Assembly: GCA_964577195.1 (NCBI GenBank)
Contig: CAZNYF010000026.1
Location: 1-22,280, forward strand
Reading direction: 5' to 3'
Source of the DNA: HyVt-560 sp964577195
GTDB taxonomy: Bacteria > Pseudomonadota > Gammaproteobacteria > UWMA-0217
DNA length: 22,280 nt
The notes beneath the pieces are model-generated. The model was given only the letters and a program-made list of their open reading frames with translations. It did not search any database and was not told the origin of the DNA. The translations under genes were made by a program, and so were the position numbers. Positions 1-7,597 of the stretch are shown here, piece by piece (position 1 is the stretch's first letter; each line of letters begins with the position of its first letter).

Positions 1-113
1 CTCTTATTTATTAGCTATTTATAGTGGTTATCTAATCCCAGCTCTACCTCTATAGGTGACTAGTATCCTATTGTTTTTACTAAGTTTTATTCTACTTCCT
101 AAAATACACAGGC

Positions 114-155
114 ATAAAAAAACCGGCATTTTCAGCGCAGAAAAGTGCCGGTTCG
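114..155 (-). terminator. Intrinsic terminator of nudE-cysQ
   Basis: Arms AACCGGCA (121-128) and TGCCGGTT (146-153) pair perfectly. The stem extends through TTTT/AAAA with one bulged base. Read on the minus strand, the hairpin is followed by a T run (the complement of the A run at 115-122). It lies about 45 bases past the cysQ stop, so it should end that transcript. The sequence between base 1 and this hairpin shows no gene. Confidence 0.85.
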
Positions 156-196
156 TAAAAACCACTATATCTGGTGGTAGCTAATGGATTAAATCA

Positions 197-1015
197 CTAA
201 ATAGCGCTATCCAGGTACTGAGACCAATCCCGCGAGTCTACGCCAAAAACAAAAAAGAACGGATTCAGCAGTGAATCTTTGGTGTTGTAACGCAACCGCT
301 GCATTTCCAGAGTGGTTACCTGACCACCTGCCTGTTCAACCACGCATTGAGCGGCACCGGTATCCCATTCCGAGGTCAACCCCAAACGTGGGTACAGGTC
401 AGCAACCCCTTCAGCAACCCGACAAAATTTTAGCGAACTCCCCATCGGGGTAGATTGATGCTTGCCAATTGCAGCTTCAAAAGCTTCTAATACTTCACTG
501 CCGTGGGAGCGACTGCTGGCGAGCACCAGATCATCATCATCTAGTACTCGGCACGATATTGCTTTCGCCTCTGCGCCATCATCCTGTTTCCAGGCACCAT
601 GCCCTTCAGCAGCAAAATAGGTGGTGCCTAGTGCAGGAACTCCAACAACACCCAAAACCGAATTGTGCTCATGAATCAGGGCGATATTCACGGTAAATTC
701 ATCATTTCTTTTGACAAATTCCCGGGTGCCATCGATGGGGTCAATTAACCAGTAGGTATGCCATGTTTCGCGCTGGCTAAATGGCAAGGCTTTTTCCTCC
801 TCTGACAATAACGGAATTTCGGGCGTGAGCGCTGCCAGCCGTTTTGCGATAATTTCATGTGAGCGTAAATCTGCTTCGGTTAACGGTGATTTATCATCTT
901 TGTGTTGCACCGCAAAATCGGACTGATAAATTTCCATTACCGCCTCACCTGCCTCTCGACAAATTTCTCTGCAAGCGTTTAGCCAATCACCTAACTTTTC
1001 TTTTTCTATGCTCAA
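197..1015 (-). CDS. cysQ: 3'(2'),5'-bisphosphate nucleotidase CysQ
   Basis: Hydrolyses 3'-phosphoadenosine 5'-phosphate (PAP) to AMP, removing the inhibitory by-product of sulfate assimilation. It belongs to the Mg-dependent, lithium-sensitive inositol-monophosphatase superfamily. The metal-binding motifs are visible in order: an acidic SEEE stretch near residues 71-74, DPIDGT at 92-97, and EWDTGAA at 216-222. The protein is 272 aa, slightly longer than E. coli CysQ (about 246). Its ATG overlaps the nudE stop by four bases (ATGA), which implies translational coupling. The nudE-cysQ pairing is, as I recall, also found in Pseudomonas. Membrane association is known for the E. coli enzyme, but no membrane segment is visible here. 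Confidence 0.95.
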   Translation of the reverse strand: MSIEKEKLGDWLNACREICREAGEAVMEIYQSDFAVQHKDDKSPLTEADLRSHEIIAKRLAALTPEIPLLSEEEKALPFSQRETWHTYWLIDPIDGTREFVKRNDEFTVNIALIHEHNSVLGVVGVPALGTTYFAAEGHGAWKQDDGAEAKAISCRVLDDDDLVLASSRSHGSEVLEAFEAAIGKHQSTPMGSSLKFCRVAEGVADLYPRLGLTSEWDTGAAQCVVEQAGGQVTTLEMQRLRYNTKDSLLNPFFFVFGVDSRDWSQYLDSAI

Positions 1016-1566
1016 GACCCACCTCTTTTTTGAATAAAATCTCTGATTAAGTACAAACCGGCAATACTGCGAGCTTCGCTACAATCCTCTCGCATACTGA
1101 GCTCATATATTTCTGCTATCGGCCAGGGAACAACCTCAATCGGTTCTGGCTCATCACCTTCCGCAGTTTTTGGGTACAAATCTTCCGCAAGCACCAGATT
1201 GGTCGCGTGACTCATATAGCCAGGCGCCAGTGCAATCGGTTTTATCGCTGTGAGCTTGTGTGCTGCAAATCCAGTTTCTTCAGCTAATTCGCGATTAGCT
1301 GATTGCTCGGGTGATTCTCCCGCTTCCATTCGTCCTTTAGGCAACGCCAATTCATATCGTTCAGTTCCGGCACAATATTCTCGAATCATCAGCACAGTCT
1401 CAGAATCGGGCATGGCTGCCACAATCACCGCGCCCAAGCCTCCGGGAACCAGGCGTTCAAAGGTGGTTTCTACCCCGTTGGAGAACGTTAAATCTAACGC
1501 TTCGATATGGAATAGACGCGAGCGGGCAACTTCCCGACAGTTTCGGATAACAGGTTTTTTAGGCAC
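1012..1566 (-). CDS. nudE: ADP compounds hydrolase NudE (NUDIX)
   Basis: NUDIX hydrolase that in E. coli cleaves ADP-ribose, Ap3A and NADH to AMP plus the other half. The NUDIX box GX5EX7REUXEEXGU is complete (G78 to F100, numbering from the GTG start), ending RELAEETGF. The N-terminal part (VARSRLFHIE, then LTFSNGVETTFERL) is characteristic of NudE rather than of NudF. I chose the GTG at 1566, giving 184 aa beginning MPKKPVIRN, because it matches the usual length and N-terminus of the family. An in-frame ATG at 1608 would add 14 residues (MKRSSVLWFCYHSA) that look unrelated. No strong ribosome-binding site distinguishes the two. The gene is first in the two-gene operon with cysQ. Confidence 0.93.
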   Translation of the reverse strand: MPKKPVIRNCREVARSRLFHIEALDLTFSNGVETTFERLVPGGLGAVIVAAMPDSETVLMIREYCAGTERYELALPKGRMEAGESPEQSANRELAEETGFAAHKLTAIKPIALAPGYMSHATNLVLAEDLYPKTAEGDEPEPIEVVPWPIAEIYELSMREDCSEARSIAGLYLIRDFIQKRGGS

Positions 1567-1612
1567 GGCAGAATGATAGCAGAACCACAGCACAGACGAT
1601 CTTTTCATACGC

Positions 1613-1618
1613 TATAAT
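1613..1618 (+). promoter_or_regulatory. -10 element upstream of the 1649 gene
   Basis: A perfect TATAAT lies 30 bases before the ATG at 1649, in the divergent gap next to nudE. The matching -35 position (about 1590-1595, GCACAG) is poor. The assignment rests on the -10 box and position alone. Confidence 0.45.
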
Positions 1619-1648
1619 TCAGACCAGACTCTCTCTTCAGGCCAGCTC

Positions 1649-2212
1649 ATGCGTATTCAACAACTCATCTCAATCACAGTCTTATTACTCTTTCTTCATC
1701 CAGCCAACGCTGAACGCCAGGACATGCTAGCGACGATTAACCTCGTCGACGAGCCCATCTGGCAACGAACGGATTTAAACGCGGGAAAACGCCTTGCTGC
1801 CGAAGATCAGCTACGCGCGGCACACGATAATCGTCAATGCCTGTCGCTGGATACAGAGATTCCCTCAACACTGTCAATGCAGATAAAGGACAGCATGGGC
1901 ATCGAGCCACTATATTATGAAGGTATAGGAATCCAGTTCATCAACACAGTGGCAGAGGAATCAACAGTCCATCAGCTACGATTACATATTAACCATGGTC
2001 ACAGAACAGAAAAAATCTGGCTGATGCCAATTGAAGGCAAGTCAGATTGGACTACCCTGTTTTTGCCATTCTCGGGGTTTCAGTCTTCCGACGACTCTAA
2101 ACTGGACAAGAGGCTAATCAGCTCAATCAGCATTGTCACTAAAGAACAGAAAGCTCAGTCTAGCCTATGCCTCTCGGATCTCTATTTTTACACCCGCGCT
2201 GAAGTCTGGTAG
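1649..2212 (+). CDS. Exported protein of unknown function
   Basis: A protein of 187 aa that I do not recognise. The first 21 residues form a clear Sec signal peptide (MRIQQ, a run of I/L/V/F, then PANA with cleavage after ANA), so the product should be periplasmic or outer-membrane associated. The mature part is beta-rich with no obvious catalytic motif. It has two cysteines (in RQCLSL near residue 63 and SLCLSD near 173) that could form a disulfide. The pattern WTTLFLPFSGF followed by SISIV and LCLSDLYFY resembles the edge of a jelly-roll or carbohydrate-binding-like domain (CIA30/CBM type). That is an impression, not an identification. A TATAAT box lies 30 bases upstream. The next gene is 211 bases away. 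Confidence 0.7.
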   Translation: MRIQQLISITVLLLFLHPANAERQDMLATINLVDEPIWQRTDLNAGKRLAAEDQLRAAHDNRQCLSLDTEIPSTLSMQIKDSMGIEPLYYEGIGIQFINTVAEESTVHQLRLHINHGHRTEKIWLMPIEGKSDWTTLFLPFSGFQSSDDSKLDKRLISSISIVTKEQKAQSSLCLSDLYFYTRAEVW

Positions 2213-2423
2213 CAGCCGTTTAGGCGGACAAGCTGTTACGCATGAAAGCTCATTGCAGGATGCAAAAATCAACTTTTACGCTGATTAACTAATGTGACGG
2301 CTTGCACAGTTTATTTGCATCACCAATAAATTTACGAAAAATGACGGATCTAAAACCCTCTTAGACTGTCTACCAAAAAGTATGCAGAAACCATAATTTC
2401 GTTCAACCAACAATGAAAATCGC

Positions 2424-3603
2424 ATGCTTGGCGGAACCCAGAAAACCCAAGGTAACTACAAAACTGATGTGCTAGCAACGCTTGCAGATCTTCAAGCGTT
2501 TATCGCTGAATGGCGTACAGCATTAAAATCTCTGGTAGATATCCATTTTTATCAGGATCTGGAACAGATCTTAATCAGCTACCAACACAATCAAAAACAC
2601 CAGCACTTTTGCATCATTGTAGTTCGGCTAGACGGCCAGATTCAATGTATCGCACCACTCATCCGTGAACCGGAAAAGCTCACTTTAAAACTGGGGCTCA
2701 TCAAACTGGCAAAGGTAAAATGTCCGCGCTTTAAGTTAAAAAGCGGGTAGTTTAATATTTGCTAAAAATGCCAGTAAACCAAGCTGCGTTGAGTATTTGT
2801 TATCCCTTCCCAGCGCGTTAACTGATGGTATCAACTGTATCTATTTGGAAGAGATGCTAGTGGATGATGCGAAGGCGATTGATGGGCAATTATCGGGGTA
2901 CAAGATTCGCCTTCTTAATCAGCCGCCACAAGGCATTTGGGAACTAAAACTCGGCGCAAATTATAAGCAGTTTCTCGCGACTTTAAACTCAAAGACTCGC
3001 AAAGACTTTCGGCGTAAAATTCGTCGATTTGAAGCCGCTTTTAATCACTGGGAAATAAAAAAATTAAGTACCAGAGAAGATGTCGCAGAATTAATATCTG
3101 CTCAACAGTACGTCTACCAGCGGTCATGGAAATCCAGTACCCGTGAAGTCTCTCGCAAAGGAGTTCTTTCCTTCAGCGCTACCTATCTACAGCATATTGC
3201 CAGTAGAGGTTGGCTGCGTGGATACGTGCTGTACTGTAACGAAATCCCCACCGCCTACAGCATTAATTTTCAATACAGAAACTATTTTTACGGGCAGGAA
3301 ATGGCGTATGACAAACATTACAGCAAGCTTACCCCTGGCACTGTCTTGGTTCACGAAATCATCAAAGACCTTCACCAGGTCAATCCACCCAAAATAATGA
3401 ATTTTGGATTTGGGGACAGCGTTCTGAAAAAGCAGTTTTGTCAGCAAAAAAAACTTGCGAGTGATGCTTATCTTGTCCGTCGCTTTACCTTCGCCAGCGG
3501 CATCATAGAAATTCAATATTTACTCAGCAAGCTCTATCATCGCTTTCACCGTGCTTGCTTGTTGATGAATATCGATAGTCGATTACGGAAAATAGTTAAG
3601 TAG
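2424..3603 (+). pseudogene. CelD/BcsL-type GNAT acetyltransferase, frameshifted
   Basis: The two halves of one protein lie in different frames. Frame A (2424 to about 2738) carries the N-terminal domain with FYQDLEQILISYQ and IAPLIREPEKLTLKLG. Frame B (from 2740 to 3603) continues with KAGSLIFAKNASKPS and then the BioF2/FemAB-like acetyltransferase domain (PF13480 type), with TRKDFRRKIRRFE, MAYDKHYSKLTPGTVLVHE and FGFGDSVLKKQF. Skipping one A in the A run at 2738-2742 joins FKLK to AGSLIF and restores a continuous protein of about 392 aa, normal for the family. Without that shift, frame A ends at a TAG (2748-2750) and frame B has only a TTG start at 2797. Homologues are found in capsule, cellulose or other polysaccharide contexts, but the substrate here is unknown. 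The cause may be a sequencing error in this gapped draft assembly or a genuine inactivating mutation. Confidence 0.82.
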
Positions 3604-3627
3604 AAATTTGCGGTAAAACGACTATCT

Positions 3628-4014
3628 CTATTCCAGATTTCGATTAAACTGACGAATCTTACCCCGCTGCTTTCCTGATGGGCGATGGCTCAAAGGCTTC
3701 ATTCCTGCATTTGTTATCTTACGCATGGCGGCAGCCGCTTCTCTATTCTCCTGACTTTCGTGGGTTTCGGCGTACATTGTCTGGGCTATTTTTGCCGGAC
3801 CACGTTTACTCATTAAACCAAGCACCTCAACTACGTATTGATCATAGCCGCGCCTGATTTCTAAAGAATCTCCAACGTGCACGGGTTTTGCTGCTTTCAC
3901 CCGTTGACCATTAATGTGTACTTTGCCGCCGCTAACCGCCTCTGCCGCCACAGAACGGGTTTTAAAAAAACGCGTTGACCAAAGCCATTTATCAATTCTG
4001 ACACTGTCGGACAT
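3628..4014 (-). CDS. hslR: Heat shock protein 15 (ribosome-associated S4-domain protein)
   Basis: Hsp15 binds the free 50S subunit carrying a stalled nascent chain on peptidyl-tRNA and helps recycle it. The S4 RNA-binding domain is at residues 4-50: VRIDKWLWSTRFFKTR, then GGKVHINGQRVKAAKPVHVGD. The lysine/arginine-rich tail (HRPSGKQRGKIRQFNR) is typical of Hsp15. At 128 aa it is close to the E. coli protein (133 aa). It is convergent with the broken acetyltransferase gene and divergent from the gene at 4144. A TATACT -10 box (complement of 4040-4045) sits about 25 bases before the ATG. Confidence 0.94.
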   Translation of the reverse strand: MSDSVRIDKWLWSTRFFKTRSVAAEAVSGGKVHINGQRVKAAKPVHVGDSLEIRRGYDQYVVEVLGLMSKRGPAKIAQTMYAETHESQENREAAAAMRKITNAGMKPLSHRPSGKQRGKIRQFNRNLE

Positions 4015-4039
4015 ATTGATGCAGTTCTAAAAAATACAC

Positions 4040-4077
4040 AGTATAGCGCCATCTATCGGCGATACGCACAGCGTATC
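4040..4077 (-). promoter_or_regulatory. Putative hslR promoter with overlapping palindrome
   Basis: On the minus strand TATACT (4040-4045) is a good -10 box for hslR. The matching -35 position falls inside a perfect inverted repeat, GATACGC (4061-4067) and GCGTATC (4071-4077) with a three-base spacer. That arrangement would suit a repressor site, but no regulator is identified. It could also be a small RNA hairpin in the leader of the gene at 4144. Confidence 0.35.
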
Positions 4078-4143
4078 AATACAACCCTACAGACGGGGCT
4101 GAGATTGCCGAAGATAATCAAAACACCTGAACTCTAAATTCTT

Positions 4144-4436
4144 ATGGACACCACACTCGCTCAATCTATTTTCGCTCAAAAGTTCTTTTCACATATCCCT
4201 CACGAAGTGCGTGCAACTTTTAATACGGATCAGGTAAAAGCGCTGGAGCATGCTTTTGGTGAACAATGGAGTAAACACCCTTTAGATATTCGTCGTTCAT
4301 TTGGTTTTTGGCGTTTCAAATACTATTTTGTTCTTATCGGTGGACGTGAGAAACGCGACCTTTCCCGAAGACAGGAACGATTGTTCAGGTTATCCGAGCT
4401 ATATTTTTATCTCGGGTTTCTGGCGTTTTCAGCACT
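4144..4436 (+). CDS. Conserved membrane protein, 3' end lost in assembly gap
   Basis: Only the first 97 codons or so are present before the run of N. The visible part has a cytoplasmic-looking N-terminus (IPHEVRATFNTDQVKALE) and a basic, aromatic block, HPLDIRRSFGFWRFKYYFVL followed by IGGREKRDLSRR. A hydrophobic helix begins at LYFYLGFLAFSA. I recall this block (HPxDIR, R-x-YY, GxExR) from unnamed proteobacterial proteins with one or two C-terminal membrane helices, but know no function for it. It is not the N-terminus of PurB. The open frame that seems to join it to purB arises only because 100 N are read as sense codons. The true stop is in the gap. Confidence 0.65.
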
Positions 4437-4536
4437 NNNNNNNNNNNNNNNNNNNNNNNNNNNNNNNNNNNNNNNNNNNNNNNNNNNNNNNNNNNNNNNN
4501 NNNNNNNNNNNNNNNNNNNNNNNNNNNNNNNNNNNN
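4437..4536. other. Assembly gap (100 N)
   Basis: Exactly 100 undetermined bases, the conventional length for a scaffold gap of unknown size. It hides the end of the membrane-protein gene and the first roughly 13 codons of purB with its start and promoter. Real distances across this point cannot be read. Confidence 0.98.
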
Positions 4537-5865
4537 GGCCGCTATGGTCGAAACCTGCAACAACTGCGCTCAATTTTCAGTGAATTCGGGCTTATTCAGC
4601 ACCGGGTGCTGGTGGAAGTTCGCTGGCTCCAGGCGCTGGCCGCTGAAGCCAAAATCACCGAAGTACCTACCTTCTCTGACACCGCTCAAGCCGTTCTCAA
4701 TTCTATTTACACTGATTTTTCTGTTGCCGATGCGCAGCGTGTAAAAGACATCGAACACACCACCAATCATGATGTAAAAGCGGTTGAATACTTCCTTAAA
4801 GAAAAGATAGAAGGCAATGCTGAGCTAGAAAACATCAGCGAATTCATTCACTTTGCCTGCACCTCAGAAGATATCAATAATCTGTCCTGGGCATTGATTC
4901 TTAAAGCCGGGCGCGATCAGGCATTGCTACCCGCCATTGAACCGATTATTACCAAGCTGACAGAGATTGCACATGCCTACGCTGAGCAGCCTATGCTGGC
5001 TCGCACCCACGGACAGCCAGCCTCCCCCACCACACTGGGCAAAGAATTTGCCAATGTGGTTGCGCGCTTGAATCGTCAGCTGACACAAATTGAACAGATT
5101 CCAATTCTTGGCAAAATCAATGGTGCGGTTGGCAACTACAACGCGCACATTGCCGCTTATCCAGAAGTCGACTGGACGGCGTTCGCAAAGCACTTTGTGG
5201 AATCTCTGGGACTTCAATGGAATCCCTACACCACACAAATCGAACCGCATGATTACATGGCTGAAATGTTCGATACTGTGAGTCGTTTTAACACCATATT
5301 AATCGACTTCTCAAGGGATATCTGGAGCTATATTTCAATTGGCTACTTCAAGCAAAAAGTCATTGCTGGAGAAGTGGGATCATCCACCATGCCACACAAA
5401 GTCAATCCAATAGACTTTGAAAACGCAGAAGGTAATCTCGGCATCGCCAACGCCATATTCAGTCATCTCAGTCAAAAACTACCGATCTCACGTTGGCAGC
5501 GTGATCTCACCGATTCTACCGTACAACGTAACCTCGGCGTAGGATTTGCACATACACTGATTGCACTTAACTCCCTACAGCGCGGCCTCAATAAGCTCGA
5601 AGTGAATCCTGCTGCGCTGGACGCTGATCTCGATAATAATTGGGAAGTGCTGGCCGAACCAATCCAGACAGTGATGCGCCGTTACGGCATAGAAAAACCC
5701 TATGAGAAGCTTAAAGAACTCACCCGCGGCCAGCGTCTCACTGCTGAAGACATGCGCAAATTCGTGGACTCGCTTGATATGCCAGAGGATGCCAAAACTT
5801 CGCTGAAAAATCTCAGTCCGCAAAGCTACATCGGTAACGCTGTCACTCAGGCGAAAAACATTTGA
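4537..5865 (+). CDS. purB: Adenylosuccinate lyase, 5' end lost in assembly gap
   Basis: PurB catalyses two fumarate-releasing steps in purine synthesis: SAICAR to AICAR, and adenylosuccinate to AMP. The first readable residues, GRYGRNLQQLRSIFSEFGL, align with residues 14 onward of E. coli PurB (456 aa), so about 13 codons are missing and 442 remain. Key segments are present: TTNHDVKAVEYFLKEK, HFACTSEDINNLS, the ARTHGQPASPTT region with a catalytic His, and the fumarase/aspartase-superfamily signature GSSTMPHKVNPIDFEN. The C-terminus (NWEVLAEPIQTVMRR, YGIEKPYEKLKELTRG) is nearly identical to the enterobacterial enzyme. Its stop TGA overlaps the TTG start of roxA. E. coli purB lies behind hflD, but the gene visible here before the gap is not hflD. 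Confidence 0.97.
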   Translation, partial: GRYGRNLQQLRSIFSEFGLIQHRVLVEVRWLQALAAEAKITEVPTFSDTAQAVLNSIYTDFSVADAQRVKDIEHTTNHDVKAVEYFLKEKIEGNAELENISEFIHFACTSEDINNLSWALILKAGRDQALLPAIEPIITKLTEIAHAYAEQPMLARTHGQPASPTTLGKEFANVVARLNRQLTQIEQIPILGKINGAVGNYNAHIAAYPEVDWTAFAKHFVESLGLQWNPYTTQIEPHDYMAEMFDTVSRFNTILIDFSRDIWSYISIGYFKQKVIAGEVGSSTMPHKVNPIDFENAEGNLGIANAIFSHLSQKLPISRWQRDLTDSTVQRNLGVGFAHTLIALNSLQRGLNKLEVNPAALDADLDNNWEVLAEPIQTVMRRYGIEKPYEKLKELTRGQRLTAEDMRKFVDSLDMPEDAKTSLKNLSPQSYIGNAVTQAKNI

Positions 5866-7028
5866 GACCACATGCCCTGGGTGATCTATCCACGGATGAA
5901 TTCCTGACAGAGTATTGGCAGAAAAAACCCCTGCTGATCCGCAACGCTCTACCTATGGCAGCGCCGCCCATCTCCGCCGAAGAACTCGCCGGTATGGCCT
6001 GCGAAACGGAAGATGCTGGAAGAATTATTCAGGAGCACCACAAAGATGGCCCCTGGAAGGTCAGCTATGGGCCATTCGATGATGAAGATTTTACCCATCT
6101 GCCGGAAAGCCATTGGACGCTGCTGGTTACCGATTGCGAAAAACATCTGCCCGAACTCCGCTCCCTGATCGAACCCTTTCGCTTTATCCCCGATTGGCGC
6201 ATCGACGACCTGATGATTAGCTACGCCGCAGACAACGGCAGTGTCGGTCCACATGTAGACCAATACGATGTTTTTCTGTTGCAACTTGAAGGTCAGCGAG
6301 AATGGCAAGTCGGTGGCATCGCCGACGATGATGAATGCATTGCTGATCTTGACCTCAGCATTCTCAAACAGTTTTCGCCCAACGATACCTGGCTGCTATC
6401 TCCCGGCGACATGCTCTACCTGCCACCTGGTTTCTCGCACCACGGTGTTGCTCAAGGAGCCTGCATGACAGCTTCGATCGGCTTTCGCGCGCCCTCCCAT
6501 CGAGAAATCCTGCAAGCCTGGATGGATGATAAAATTATGCAGATCCCCGAAGAGTTACGGCTCGCAGACCCTCAATTGAGCAGTACCAAAGATCCATCTG
6601 AAATCAGTGCCATCGCAGCCAGGCAATTTCACTCAATCATCGAGCAGCACTTGCAACAAAGTACAGATACGTTCAAAGACTGGCTCGGAAATTACCTCAC
6701 CGAGACCACCCCGTACGTCATCGGTGCAGACAGGAGCATCAACCAAGCGGCGTTTATCGAACTGTTTAACAATCCCCACACCGACGTCGCCCACACCCCG
6801 TATTCCCGGTTTAACTGGCAGAAAAATGAATCCGTCATCATGCTTTCAGCGAATGGCAAAACCTGGCAACTACCATTAGAGTTGCAACCTGAAATAAGCC
6901 TGCTGTGTAGATATAACACCCTCAAAGCCAGCGACCTGGCAAAACCCAAAAACCAACAATGGCAGGACCTACTTTTTCAACTCTATAACAACGGTGCCAT
7001 CGAAATCATCGACAACTCATCTAAATGA
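5862..7028 (+). CDS. roxA: Ribosomal protein L16 arginine 3-hydroxylase (JmjC/cupin oxygenase)
   Basis: Homologue of E. coli YcfD/RoxA, a 2-oxoglutarate- and Fe(II)-dependent oxygenase that hydroxylates an arginine of ribosomal protein L16. The iron triad is visible: His131 and Asp133 in GPHVDQYDVF, and the distal His193 in PPGFSHHG. Other family markers are WQKKPLLIRNA, WRIDDLMISYA, GDMLYLPPG and SIGFRAPSHREIL. The protein is 388 aa against 373 in E. coli. The C-terminal winged-helix region follows the cupin domain. The TTG start overlaps the purB stop (TTGA), and no in-frame ATG or GTG lies near it. Its own stop overlaps the next start (ATGA). Coupling to purB suggests expression with nucleotide and ribosome supply. 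Confidence 0.93.
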   Translation: MRPHALGDLSTDEFLTEYWQKKPLLIRNALPMAAPPISAEELAGMACETEDAGRIIQEHHKDGPWKVSYGPFDDEDFTHLPESHWTLLVTDCEKHLPELRSLIEPFRFIPDWRIDDLMISYAADNGSVGPHVDQYDVFLLQLEGQREWQVGGIADDDECIADLDLSILKQFSPNDTWLLSPGDMLYLPPGFSHHGVAQGACMTASIGFRAPSHREILQAWMDDKIMQIPEELRLADPQLSSTKDPSEISAIAARQFHSIIEQHLQQSTDTFKDWLGNYLTETTPYVIGADRSINQAAFIELFNNPHTDVAHTPYSRFNWQKNESVIMLSANGKTWQLPLELQPEISLLCRYNTLKASDLAKPKNQQWQDLLFQLYNNGAIEIIDNSSK

Positions 7029-7459
7029 TCGACCACACAATCATCACAACTAACTGGTTAATCGACCACCAACGCCTCAGGGAAATTAGAGAAACCGTCT
7101 TTATTCAAGAACAATCTGTGCCTATACAAATGGAATGGGACGAGTGGGATGCACGAGCCTGGCATCTGCTGGCACTGGACGAAAAAGATAACTCACTAGG
7201 CACCGCCAGAATTTGCGCCAACGGACAAATCGGAAGAATGGCCGTATTTCGGCAATACCGGCGTCAGGGCATCGGTTCTGCACTGCTCAATCAAGCCATC
7301 AAACTTGCCAGGACCCGCCAACTCAGCCCCATTTTTGTCCATGCTCAAACTGCTGTAGAACCTTTCTACAACCAATTCGGCTTCATTCCGGTAGGTAAAG
7401 AATTTATCGAAGCCGGCATCCCTCACATCGAAATGCACCTAACCAACAAAAACGACTGA
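7025..7459 (+). CDS. GNAT-family N-acetyltransferase
   Basis: A single-domain GNAT acetyltransferase of 144 aa. The N-terminal half carries the ElaA/YjcF-like pattern VFIQEQSVPIQMEWDEWDA followed by HLLAL. The acetyl-CoA pyrophosphate loop is RRQGIGSALL (79-88). The C-terminal part ends FYNQFGFIPVGKEFIEAGIPHIEM, which is typical of the subfamily. The substrate is unknown. It starts inside the roxA stop (ATGA), so purB, roxA and this gene form a tightly coupled set. I recall a similar order in pseudomonads but cannot check it. A role next to L16 hydroxylation, for instance acting on a translation component or an amine metabolite, would be guesswork. Confidence 0.9.
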   Translation: MIDHTIITTNWLIDHQRLREIRETVFIQEQSVPIQMEWDEWDARAWHLLALDEKDNSLGTARICANGQIGRMAVFRQYRRQGIGSALLNQAIKLARTRQLSPIFVHAQTAVEPFYNQFGFIPVGKEFIEAGIPHIEMHLTNKND

Positions 7460-7465
7460 ACAAGC

Positions 7466-7494
7466 TTTACGCCGCCACCCCGGAAAGGTATCCT
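7466..7494 (+). promoter_or_regulatory. Putative tRNA-Ser promoter
   Basis: TTTACG (7466-7471) and TATCCT (7489-7494) are separated by 17 bases. A GC-rich discriminator (GCGCC) follows before the tRNA at 7507, as expected for a stringently controlled stable-RNA promoter. Confidence 0.5.
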
Positions 7495-7506
7495 TTGCGC
7501 CGAAAT

Positions 7507-7597
7507 GGAGAGCTGGCCGAGTGGCTGAAGGCGCACCCCTGCTAAGGGTGTATAGGCTTATACCCTATCGAGGGTTCGAATCCCTCGCTCTCCGCCA
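7507..7597 (+). tRNA. serX: tRNA-Ser(GCT)
   Basis: A complete class II tRNA of 91 bases. The acceptor arms GGAGAGC (7507-7513) and GCTCTCC (7587-7593) pair fully, and CCA is encoded at 7595-7597. The anticodon stem CACCC/GGGTG encloses the loop CTGCTAA, giving anticodon GCT (reads AGC/AGU serine codons). A long variable arm with ATAGG/CCTAT pairing confirms the serine type. The T arm is GAGGG-TTCGAAT-CCCTC. The gene symbol is by function only. Confidence 0.97.

Noticed and set aside
2213..2423. 211-base gap before the acetyltransferase gene
   Set aside because: Looked for a promoter, hairpin or small gene. Only weak AT-rich matches (for example TTGCAC near 2302) were seen, not enough to report.
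2413..2475. Alternative start ATG at 2413 (MKIACLAEPRKP...) for the acetyltransferase
   Set aside because: It is in a different frame from the conserved N-terminal domain and stops after 20 codons. Using it would need a second frameshift without other evidence.
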